Of a stretch of 9,161 bases of DNA, positions 1 through 6,010 are shown piece by piece. The position numbers were made by a program, and so were the translations under genes. The stretch spans positions 1 through 9,161 of the forward strand of contig CAZBVV010000072.1 of the NCBI GenBank assembly GCA_964495345.1. Direction: 5' to 3'. Below the pieces are notes generated by a model that ran no database searches, was not told where the DNA came from, and was given only the letters and a program-made list of their open reading frames with translations. This stretch comes from UBA1081 sp964495345. Lineage in GTDB: Bacteria > Bacillota > Clostridia > Oscillospirales > Acutalibacteraceae. Within the stretch, counting starts at the first letter, position 1. Each line of letters opens with the position of its first letter.

Positions 1-2301
1 AAAAAGTTAGGTTCTTCCTGTGACTGGGACAGAGAACGCTTTACTCTTGACGAGGGCTGTAACAAGGCTGTTAATGAGGTATTTTGCCGTCTTTATGAAA
101 AGGATTTGATTTACAGAGGCAACCGTATGGTTAACTGGTGTCCCTGCTGTAACACGTCTATATCCGATGCTGAGGTTGAGTATGAAGAAAAGGACGGCAG
201 CTTCTGGCATCTTCTTTACACCGTTAAAGAAACGGGCGAACAGCTTGAGCTTGCAACAACACGTCCCGAAACAATGCTGGGCGATACTGCTGTTGCTATC
301 AATGCAGAGGACGAAAGATATAAGCATCTTCACGGCTGTCACGTTATTCTGCCTTTACTTAATAAGGAAATTCCCATTGTTTGTGACGAGCACGCTGATA
401 TGACAAAGGGTACGGGTGTTGTTAAAATCACACCTGCTCACGACCCCAACGACTACGAGGTAGGTCAGCGTCACAATCTTCCCATTGTACGTACATTTAC
501 TTATGACGGTCATCTTACTGGTGCAGAGGATAAGAGAATTGCCGACGAGCTTATTGCAAGCGGCAGAGCTACGGAAAATGAGCCCGAGGTTCTTGATTGC
601 GGCAAATATGCAGGCATGACAACTCTTGAAGCAAGAAAGGCAATCCTTGAAGACCTTAAAGCAGGCGGCTATCTTAAAGAGGTTGAACCCCGTAAGCACG
701 AAGTTGGTACTTGCTACCGTTGTCATAATACAATCGAACCTATGGTTTCAAAACAGTGGTTTGTACGTATGGTACCCCTTGCAAAACCTGCTATCGAGGC
801 TGTTGAAAAGGGTGAAACAAAGTTCGTTCCCGAAAGATTTACAAAGAACTATCTTAACTGGATGAACGGCACCCGTGACTGGTGTGTTTCCCGTCAGCTC
901 TGGTGGGGACACAGAATCCCTGCATGGTACTGTGAGGATTGCGGACAGCTCACCGTTGCAAGAACTGCACCCGATAAGTGCTGTAAGTGCGGCAGTACAA
1001 AGCTTAATCAGGATTCTGATACGCTTGATACATGGTTCTCATCTGCATTATGGCCCTTCTCAACTCTCGGCTGGCCCGAAGAAACGGCAGATCTCAAGCA
1101 CTATTATCCCACAAATACTCTTGTAACAGGCTACGATATTATCGGTTTCTGGGTTTCAAGAATGATTTTCTCCGCTATTGAATATACAGGCAGAGTACCT
1201 TTTGATACCGTTCTCATTCACGGTCTTGTTCGTGATGCACAGGGCAGAAAAATGTCAAAATCTCTCGGTAACGGTATTGACCCACTTGAAATTATCGACC
1301 AATACGGTGCTGATGCATTGAGATTCACTCTTGCAACAGGTAACAGCCCCGGAAACGATATGCGTTTCTCCGACGAAAAGGTTGAAGCCAGCCGTAACTT
1401 TGCAAATAAGCTCTGGAATGCTGCACGATTCGTTCTTATGAATCTTGACGAAAACGAGCCTGCACCTTATGTTCCCGAAAATCTTGCAATAGAGGATAAA
1501 TGGGTTCTCTCCAAGTTCAACACTCTTGTTAATGATGTTACATCTTCTCTTGATAAGTTTGAATTAGGTCTTGCAGTTCAAAAACTCTACGACTTCATCT
1601 GGGATATTCTTTGCGACTGGTACATTGAGTTGTGCAAAATCCGTCTTAACGGTGATGATGCCGAAGCAAAAGCAACCTGTAAGGGTGTTCTTGTGTATGT
1701 TATGTCAAACACATTAAAGCTTCTTCATCCCTTTATGCCCTTTATTACGGAAGAAATCTGGCAGACACTTCCTCACGCAGGTGAGAGCATTATGGTTTCC
1801 GAATGGCCCGTATTCTCCGATGCTCTTGTTTTTGATAAAGACGAAGCAGAGATGGAGCGTATTATGAACGCTATCAAGGCAATCCGTAACCGCCGTGCAG
1901 AAATGAACGTTGCACCTTCAAAGAAAGCAAAGGTTTACGTTGCCACATCCTATAAGGATACATTCTTAATGGGTACTGAGTTCTTTAAGCGTCTTGCATC
2001 AGCATCAGAGGTTGAAGTAGGTGACAGCTTTGATATTGAGGGTAGCGTAAGTGTTGTTACGGCAGATGCAACAATTTATCTTCCTCTTGCTGAGCTTGTT
2101 GACTTTGCCGCAGAGAAGAAAAGACTTGAAAAAGAGCTTGCAGAAGCTGAAAAGAAGTTAGGCTTTATTGAAAATAAGCTCAACAACCCCGGTTTCCTTG
2201 CAAAAGCACCCGAAAAGGTCGTTGCACAACAGAGAGAAGACGGTGAAAAACTCCGTGAAAAAATCGCTCTCCTTAAATCAAGTATCGAAAAGCTTGGATA
2301 A
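1..2301 (+). CDS. valS: Valyl-tRNA synthetase, 5'-truncated by window edge
   Basis: Class I aminoacyl-tRNA synthetase that charges tRNA-Val in the cytoplasm. The open frame runs from base 1 without a start, so the gene begins upstream; 766 codons are present against about 880 usual, and the missing part should carry the HIGH motif. A TTG at 106 is internal and is not the start. Counting from the first codon, the CP1 editing domain shows TTRPET (86-91) and GTGVVKITPAHDPND (137-151). The catalytic domain shows DTWFSSALWPF (343-353) and KMSKS (417-421, bases 1249-1263), followed by the anticodon-binding helical domain. The last 70 or so residues are a Lys/Glu-rich coiled coil, the ValRS tRNA-binding arm. 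Cys pairs CPCC (47-50), CYRC (238-241), CEDC (311-314) and CCKC (327-330) suggest zinc knuckles; the zinc is inferred. folC follows on the same strand, the valS-folC order known from Bacillus and many Clostridia. Confidence 0.97.
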   Translation, partial: KKLGSSCDWDRERFTLDEGCNKAVNEVFCRLYEKDLIYRGNRMVNWCPCCNTSISDAEVEYEEKDGSFWHLLYTVKETGEQLELATTRPETMLGDTAVAINAEDERYKHLHGCHVILPLLNKEIPIVCDEHADMTKGTGVVKITPAHDPNDYEVGQRHNLPIVRTFTYDGHLTGAEDKRIADELIASGRATENEPEVLDCGKYAGMTTLEARKAILEDLKAGGYLKEVEPRKHEVGTCYRCHNTIEPMVSKQWFVRMVPLAKPAIEAVEKGETKFVPERFTKNYLNWMNGTRDWCVSRQLWWGHRIPAWYCEDCGQLTVARTAPDKCCKCGSTKLNQDSDTLDTWFSSALWPFSTLGWPEETADLKHYYPTNTLVTGYDIIGFWVSRMIFSAIEYTGRVPFDTVLIHGLVRDAQGRKMSKSLGNGIDPLEIIDQYGADALRFTLATGNSPGNDMRFSDEKVEASRNFANKLWNAARFVLMNLDENEPAPYVPENLAIEDKWVLSKFNTLVNDVTSSLDKFELGLAVQKLYDFIWDILCDWYIELCKIRLNGDDAEAKATCKGVLVYVMSNTLKLLHPFMPFITEEIWQTLPHAGESIMVSEWPVFSDALVFDKDEAEMERIMNAIKAIRNRRAEMNVAPSKKAKVYVATSYKDTFLMGTEFFKRLASASEVEVGDSFDIEGSVSVVTADATIYLPLAELVDFAAEKKRLEKELAEAEKKLGFIENKLNNPGFLAKAPEKVVAQQREDGEKLREKIALLKSSIEKLG

Positions 2302-2307
2302 TATAAA

Positions 2308-2332
2308 TCAGCTCCCTGATTCAGGGGGCTGA
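2308..2332 (+). terminator. Perfect-stem hairpin just after valS, possible weak terminator
   Basis: Six bases after the valS stop lies a near-perfect inverted repeat with 12-nt arms (TCAGCTCCCTGA / TCAGGGGGCTGA, one G-U pair) around a single central base, so the real loop would be about 5 nt. The downstream sequence ACTATACTTTA is not a proper U-tract, so termination is probably partial and folC may be reached by read-through, as no sigma-A promoter is evident before folC. Its 5' arm resembles that of the xre terminator at 3850-3874, which does have a U-run. Confidence 0.5.
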
Positions 2333-2340
2333 ACTATACT

Positions 2341-2422
2341 TTAATGTATAATGTACAATGTATAATGTACAATGGCGGAAAGGGCTTCGCCCTTTACCCC
2401 GATTTTTAATAATTGTAAATTG
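2341..2422 (-). repeat. Palindromic intergenic element E1 (inverted copy, ends degraded)
   Basis: Copy of the element family also found at 3704-3822 and 5775-5939, here in the opposite orientation. The core hairpin AAAGGGC-TTC-GCCCTTT occupies 2379-2395. The 38 nt before the core (2341-2378) form a complete arm made of 7-nt units, AATGTAT and AATGTAC alternating, giving a 14-bp tandem duplication at 2343-2370. Bases 2354-2400 match the reverse complement of 3750-3796 at 44 of 47 positions by my alignment. No terminal inverted repeat is visible: the left end abuts the valS hairpin and the right arm fades into the folC ribosome binding site. The right boundary is uncertain. Confidence 0.75.
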
Positions 2423-2430
2423 GTGAAAAA

Positions 2431-3705
2431 ATGACTAATGCAGAAATTTATTTTCATTCACTTTTAACGTTCGGCATCCGTCCCGGGCTTGACAGAATAA
2501 AAATGCTCCTTGAAAGGCTTGGTAATCCCGAAAAAAGCCTTAGGTTTATTCATGTTGCAGGCACAAACGGTAAGGGTACCGTCTGCTCGTTTCTTGCAAG
2601 CGTTCTTACAACGGCAGGGTATAAAACAGGTCTTTACACATCTCCCTATATCGTGGATTTTCGTGAAAGAATCCGTGTTGACGGCAATATGATAAGCGAA
2701 AACGACCTTAATTCCGTTACAGACACAGTTAAGGCTGAAATTGAAAAATTACGAAGCGAAGATATTGTAATTACGGAATTTGAGGCAGTCACGGCGGCAG
2801 CATTTCTTTATTATAAAAATACGGGCTGTGATTTCGTTGTGCTTGAAACGGGACTCGGCGGCAGATTTGATGCAACGAATGTTATTGAACGTCCGCTTGT
2901 GAGTATAATTACGTCAATTTCCCTTGACCATGTTAAAATTTTAGGCGACAATCTTGCCGAAATTGCATATGAAAAGTGCGGAATTATTAAAAATAACTGT
3001 CCTGTTGTTACCTGTTCTGCTCAGAGTGCTGATGCACTTAAAGTAATTAAAGAACAGAGTAAGATAAACGGCAGTGAGTTGCACATGGCAAAATATTCCG
3101 ATTGCAGATTAATTGATGAATCCATTGAGGGCAGTAATATTCTTTTCGGTGCAAGACAGGTGAAAGTTCCTTTCCCCGGTGAGCATCAGCGTGAGAATTG
3201 CATAGTTGCACTTACCGCCGTTGACATTCTCAAAAAAGAGGGGATTGTTATTGCGGAAAATGCCGTAATAAAGGGTATTGAAAAAACAAAAAATCCCGCA
3301 AGATGCGAGATTGTTTCAAAAAAACCTTTTACAATTTTTGACGGCTGCCATAACGAAGGGTCTGCAAAAGCGTTGGCATCCGTTATTGAAAAACACCTGA
3401 AAAATAAGAAAATTACCGCTGTAATGGGCATGATGGAAGATAAGGATGTTGATAAGGTGCTGTCACTCCTTTGCCCGTATTTTGATAAGGTGATTACCGT
3501 AACGCCGTCAAATCCCAGAGCCATGGATGCCGAGAAATTGGCTGAGCTTGTAAAAAAATACTGTAATAACGTACAAAGCTTTGCAAATGAGACAGACGGA
3601 CTTAAATACGCTGTAAATTCTCTTGACGACGACGGCGTATTACTTGTATGCGGCTCGTTGTACCTCTGCTCGGATTTGTATAAATATTTTAAGAAGGACA
3701 TTTAA
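2431..3705 (+). CDS. folC: Folylpolyglutamate synthase / dihydrofolate synthase
   Basis: Mur-ligase-like ATP-dependent enzyme that adds glutamate to folates, and in bacteria usually also makes dihydrofolate from dihydropteroate; cytoplasmic, folate/one-carbon pathway. The protein has 424 residues, normal for FolC. Visible motifs are the P-loop GTNGKGT (44-50), TSPYIVDFRERI (70-81), the LETGLGGRFDATN block (138-150), SISLDH (162-167) with AEIAYEKCGIIK (176-187), and DGCHN (304-308), the family's DGAHN motif with Cys for Ala. The C-terminal domain ends with CGSLYLCSDL (407-416). The start is well fixed: an in-frame TAA at 2416 leaves ATG 2431 as the only candidate, with a weak GGTG site 5 nt upstream inside the degraded edge of element E1. 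No promoter was seen, so transcription from valS is likely. The stop TAA touches the left terminal repeat of element E2. Confidence 0.95.
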   Translation: MTNAEIYFHSLLTFGIRPGLDRIKMLLERLGNPEKSLRFIHVAGTNGKGTVCSFLASVLTTAGYKTGLYTSPYIVDFRERIRVDGNMISENDLNSVTDTVKAEIEKLRSEDIVITEFEAVTAAAFLYYKNTGCDFVVLETGLGGRFDATNVIERPLVSIITSISLDHVKILGDNLAEIAYEKCGIIKNNCPVVTCSAQSADALKVIKEQSKINGSELHMAKYSDCRLIDESIEGSNILFGARQVKVPFPGEHQRENCIVALTAVDILKKEGIVIAENAVIKGIEKTKNPARCEIVSKKPFTIFDGCHNEGSAKALASVIEKHLKNKKITAVMGMMEDKDVDKVLSLLCPYFDKVITVTPSNPRAMDAEKLAELVKKYCNNVQSFANETDGLKYAVNSLDDDGVLLVCGSLYLCSDLYKYFKKDI

Positions 3706-3822
3706 ACAATAATTTAATGTACAATATACAATTAATTAACAATAAAATTGGGTTAAAGGGCGAAGTCCTTTCCACCATTGTACATTATACATTGTAAATT
3801 TTTAATTGATAAATTATTATTT
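3704..3822 (+). repeat. Palindromic intergenic element E2, intact and symmetric
   Basis: Best-preserved copy of the family. Left terminal repeat AACAATAATTTA (3705-3716) pairs with TAAATTATTATT (3810-3821), one mismatch; one more base on each side also pairs. The 17-nt core AAAGGGC-GAA-GTCCTTT (3755-3771) sits exactly central, with 38-nt arms on each side (3717-3754 and 3772-3809), so the plan is 12-38-17-38-12. Arms are A/T-rich with 7-nt units such as TACATTA and are imperfectly complementary. It contains no reading frame of note. The first two bases are shared with the folC stop codon. It resembles a MITE or another non-autonomous palindromic element, but no transposase is in the window and no convincing target duplication flanks it. 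Confidence 0.8.
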
Positions 3823-3849
3823 ACCACCCCAACATCTTAATTACACATT

Positions 3850-3874
3850 AAAAAAGCTCCCTTAATCGGGAGCT
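3850..3874 (-). terminator. Rho-independent terminator of the xre gene
   Basis: Read on the minus strand, the stem AGCTCCC / GGGAGCT (3855-3874) with a 6-nt loop is followed by a run of T ending at 3850. It lies 5 bases after the xre stop codon. On the plus strand there is no U-run, so it is directional and would not stop folC transcripts well. Confidence 0.85.
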
Positions 3875-3879
3875 GAATT

Positions 3880-4125
3880 TTATTCAATACCTAAAAGCCA
3901 ATTAACGGAAACGCCTAACACATCTGCAAGTGCAACCAACTCGTAATCGTTGATACTGCGAATCTGACCTTCGAGTTTAGAAAGTCCCGATGCATTAAGG
4001 TCAATGCCTCTTACCTGAAGCTGGGTGAGTAAATCTTTCTGTTTCATTCCGATTGCTTTTCTGCGCTTTTCAACTCTTGCGCCGGCAATATTACGTGAAC
4101 CTAAATTTTGTTTTCTGACTCTCAT
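3880..4125 (-). CDS. Small XRE-family helix-turn-helix transcriptional regulator
   Basis: An 81-residue protein that is almost entirely a lambda-repressor-like DNA-binding domain. After a short basic N-terminus, residues 17-81 follow the XRE pattern: RVEKRRKAIGMKQKDLLTQL (18-37) for helices 1-2, SGLSKLEGQIRSI (46-58) for the recognition helix and turn, and ELVALADVLGVSVNWLLG (62-79) for the closing helices. No second domain for ligand or dimerisation is present. Start ATG at 4125 has a perfect AGGAGG 8 nt upstream. The gene is a monocistron with its own promoter and terminator, divergent from the nicotinate phosphoribosyltransferase gene, so it could control itself and that gene; this is inference from position. 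Its target and signal are unknown. Confidence 0.9.
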   Translation of the reverse strand: MRVRKQNLGSRNIAGARVEKRRKAIGMKQKDLLTQLQVRGIDLNASGLSKLEGQIRSINDYELVALADVLGVSVNWLLGIE

Positions 4126-4133
4126 AATAAAGA

Positions 4134-4139
4134 CCTCCT
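4134..4139 (-). promoter_or_regulatory. Ribosome binding site of the xre gene
   Basis: CCTCCT on the plus strand reads AGGAGG on the minus strand, a perfect Shine-Dalgarno core 8 nt before ATG 4125. It fixes the start of the small regulator. Confidence 0.85.
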
Positions 4140-4152
4140 AATTTACTGTTTT

Positions 4153-4181
4153 ATGTTACCACAATAATACATATATTTCAA
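4153..4181 (-). promoter_or_regulatory. Sigma-A-type promoter for the xre gene
   Basis: On the minus strand TTGAAA (4181-4176) is followed after exactly 17 nt by TAACAT (4158-4153). This would start transcription near 4147 and give a leader of about 20 nt. The -35 box matches consensus at 5 of 6 positions and the -10 box at 4 of 6. The -35 region lies within an imperfect TCAA/TTGA dyad (4178-4189), a possible but unproven operator. Confidence 0.5.
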
Positions 4182-4196
4182 GTGTTTGAGGAATAA

Positions 4197-4217
4197 TTTT
4201 TTTAAAATTTAAAAAAA
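4197..4217. repeat. Perfect A/T dyad between the divergent promoters
   Basis: Seven T, four A, three T and seven A in succession make a perfect inverted repeat with 10-nt arms around one central base. It sits between the xre and pncB promoters, about 55 nt upstream of the pncB -35 box. Such A/T-tract dyads are expected to bend DNA; a hairpin of this composition would be weak. A regulatory role is a guess. Confidence 0.4.
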
Positions 4218-4272
4218 GTACAAAAAAATGTCACAATTTGTTTCAGTTTATTATTAAGTAAAAAAATAGTGT

Positions 4273-4301
4273 TTGATTATTTTTATTATGTGTGATATTA
4301 T
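4273..4301 (+). promoter_or_regulatory. Sigma-A-type promoter for the nicotinate phosphoribosyltransferase gene
   Basis: TTGATT (4273-4278), a 17-nt spacer, and TATTAT (4296-4301) give a near-consensus promoter. The expected start near 4308 leaves a 5' leader of about 26 nt, too short for a riboswitch. The AAGGGAAG ribosome binding site lies just before ATG 4334. Confidence 0.65.
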
Positions 4302-4333
4302 AAATTTATCATAACGGAAAAGGGAAGATATCC

Positions 4334-5782
4334 ATGCTGAACAAAGCAGATAAATACAATCTTTTAATGGATTTTTACGAAATAGCTCTTGCCAACGGCT
4401 TTATAAAAGAGGGCATGAAAGATACTGTTGCATGGTTTGATATGTTTTTCAGACCGATGCCGCAAATCGGCGGATTTTGTATAATGGCAGGTGTGCAACA
4501 GCTTTGCGAGAGCCTTGCAGAACTTAAATTCAACGAAGATGATATTGCCTTTTTGCAGGAAAAAGGCGTGTCCGGTGAATTTATTGATTACATAAGAAAT
4601 TTTGAGTTCAAATGCCACATCTGGACTGTTCCCGAGGGTACTCCTGTTTTTGCCGGAGAGCCTATCGTTAAGGTCAAAGGACCTATTTTGCAGGCGTTGC
4701 TTATTGAAACGTTGGTGCTTCTTACGATTAATCATCAGACTCTTATTGCAACAAAGGCAAACAGGATTGTCCGTGCTGCACAGGGCAGAAGTGTTGTTGA
4801 ATTCGGTTCAAGGCGTGCCCACGGTGCAGATGCCGCAATTTTAGGTGCAAGAGCCGCTTATATCGGTGGTTGCTGTGCTACTACGAACGCACAGGCGGCG
4901 AAGATGTTTGATATTCCCGTTTTCGGCGGAATGAGTCATACATGGATTCAGTCATTTGACTCGGAGCTCGACGCTTTCTGTGCTTACGCAAGGGCGTATC
5001 CGGACAACTGTATTCTGCTTGTGGATACATACAACTCAATAAATTCGGGCGTTCCCAATGCAATAGAAGCTTTTAAGAGAGAGCTTCTCCCGAGAGGTTA
5101 CAGACCCAAGGGTATCAGAATCGACAGCGGTGACCTTGCATATCTTTCAAAAAAAATCAGAAGAATGCTCAACGACGCAGGATTTCCCGATTGTGATATA
5201 TACGCATCAAATTCTCTTGACGAGCATATTATAAGGGAGATGCTCAGCCACGGTGCAAGGGTAGACGGATTTTTGGTAGGCGAAAGACTTATCACAAGTG
5301 CATCTGCTCCCGTTTTCGGCGGTGTTTATAAGCTTGCGGCAGTTGAAAAAAACGGTAAAATCAAAAACTGCATTAAAATCAGTGAAAACGTTACAAAAAT
5401 TACAACTCCTTGCTCAAAACTGCTGTGGCGTCTTTTCGATATGGAAACGGGCAAAGCTATTGCAGATTTGCTCACTCTTGAAGATGAAAACGTTTCCGAG
5501 CTGACTGAGTATGAACTGTTTGACCCGGATTACTCATGGAAAACGAAAAAAGTTGATAATTTTGTTGCACGACAGCTCCTTGAAAAAGTTTTTGACAGCG
5601 GAAAATGTGTTTATAAAGCACAGTCATTGGAGGATATAAGAGCATATTGTGCCGAACAGGTAGATACCCTTTGGGAAGAGGTATTGCGTTTTGAATATCC
5701 CCATAATTATTATGTTGATTTGTCATTACCCCTGTGGGAAGAAAAGCAAAGATTGATAAATGAAGCTATGCATAAACAATAA
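4334..5782 (+). CDS. pncB: Nicotinate phosphoribosyltransferase
   Basis: Joins nicotinate and PRPP, with ATP hydrolysis, to form nicotinate mononucleotide in the NAD salvage (Preiss-Handler) pathway; cytoplasmic. The 482-residue protein has the usual length of the long Firmicutes-type enzyme. Visible motifs are EFGSRRAHG (156-164), GGMSHTWIQSFDSE (198-211), where His202 fits the phosphorylated catalytic His, DTYNSINSG (231-239) and GIRIDSGDL (260-268) of the phosphoribosyl-binding region, then LVGERLITSASAPVFGGVYKL (in part 314-334). ATG 4334 follows a plausible ribosome binding site and its own promoter. The gene is divergent from the xre regulator, a candidate controller. The last three codons, AAA CAA TAA, lie in the left terminal repeat of element E3, so the element supplies the stop codon. 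No nicotinamidase gene is nearby in the window. Confidence 0.95.
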   Translation: MLNKADKYNLLMDFYEIALANGFIKEGMKDTVAWFDMFFRPMPQIGGFCIMAGVQQLCESLAELKFNEDDIAFLQEKGVSGEFIDYIRNFEFKCHIWTVPEGTPVFAGEPIVKVKGPILQALLIETLVLLTINHQTLIATKANRIVRAAQGRSVVEFGSRRAHGADAAILGARAAYIGGCCATTNAQAAKMFDIPVFGGMSHTWIQSFDSELDAFCAYARAYPDNCILLVDTYNSINSGVPNAIEAFKRELLPRGYRPKGIRIDSGDLAYLSKKIRRMLNDAGFPDCDIYASNSLDEHIIREMLSHGARVDGFLVGERLITSASAPVFGGVYKLAAVEKNGKIKNCIKISENVTKITTPCSKLLWRLFDMETGKAIADLLTLEDENVSELTEYELFDPDYSWKTKKVDNFVARQLLEKVFDSGKCVYKAQSLEDIRAYCAEQVDTLWEEVLRFEYPHNYYVDLSLPLWEEKQRLINEAMHKQ

Positions 5783-5939
5783 TTTAATTCATAATTCAAA
5801 ATGCATAATGCATAATTAATTTATATTAAAAATTATGCGTAACGCTTGGATCATTGGTATTATAATTGGTTTAAAAGGCGAAGCCTTTTCCTCAATTATG
5901 AATTATGCATTATACATTATGCATTAATAAATTATTGTT
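5775..5939 (+). repeat. Palindromic intergenic element E3, with an expanded left arm
   Basis: Terminal repeats AACAATAATTTA (5775-5786) and TAAATTATTGTT (5928-5939) are perfect 12-bp complements. The core AAAAGGC-GAA-GCCTTTT (5873-5889) is followed by a 38-nt right arm (5890-5927), the same length as in E2. The left arm is 86 nt (5787-5872), 48 longer than in E2; the extra bases lie roughly within 5822-5870. Arms use 7-nt units such as AATGCAT and ATAATTC, different from the GTAC-type units of E1/E2, yet left and right arms remain complementary to each other. It fills most of the 228-bp gap between pncB and the next gene. The triplet CAT occurs just outside both ends (5771-5773, 5940-5942), too short to call a target duplication. 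Confidence 0.8.
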
Positions 5940-5947
5940 CATCTCTC

Positions 5948-5976
5948 TTGACTGAAAGATATATCTATGTTAAAAT
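5948..5976 (+). promoter_or_regulatory. Sigma-A-type promoter for the membrane protein / M23 peptidase unit
   Basis: TTGACT (5948-5953), an exact 17-nt spacer, and TAAAAT (5971-5976) each match consensus at 5 of 6 positions. It begins 9 bp after the right terminal repeat of E3. The start of transcription near 5983 gives a leader of about 28 nt with the strong site AAGGTGAT (6000-6007) before ATG 6011. Confidence 0.75.
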
Positions 5977-6010
5977 TATTAAGTTAAATAATAAAAATTA
6001 AGGTGATAAT

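Noticed and set aside
106..108. TTG at 106 as a start of the valS frame
   Set aside because: The in-frame sequence upstream to base 1 encodes conserved ValRS residues (DWDRERFTLDEG and onward), so the gene is simply cut by the window edge.
7..342. Minus-strand 111-codon frame
   Set aside because: It lies antisense to well-conserved valS sequence and its translation shows no family features.
2379..2395. Core hairpin of E1 as the valS terminator
   Set aside because: The stem is followed by ACCCCG before any T-run, and the same hairpin occurs in both orientations in other gaps, so a dedicated terminator role is not supported.
2341..2422. CRISPR-like array from repeated AATGTAT/AATGTAC units
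   Set aside because: Units are 7-14 bp with no spacers, and no cas genes are present; they belong to the palindromic element arm.
3186..3701. Minus-strand 171-codon frame
   Set aside because: Antisense to the conserved C-terminal half of folC, with no ribosome binding site or recognisable domain.
4302..4333. Riboswitch in the pncB leader
   Set aside because: The predicted leader is only about 26 nt and shows no structured sequence.
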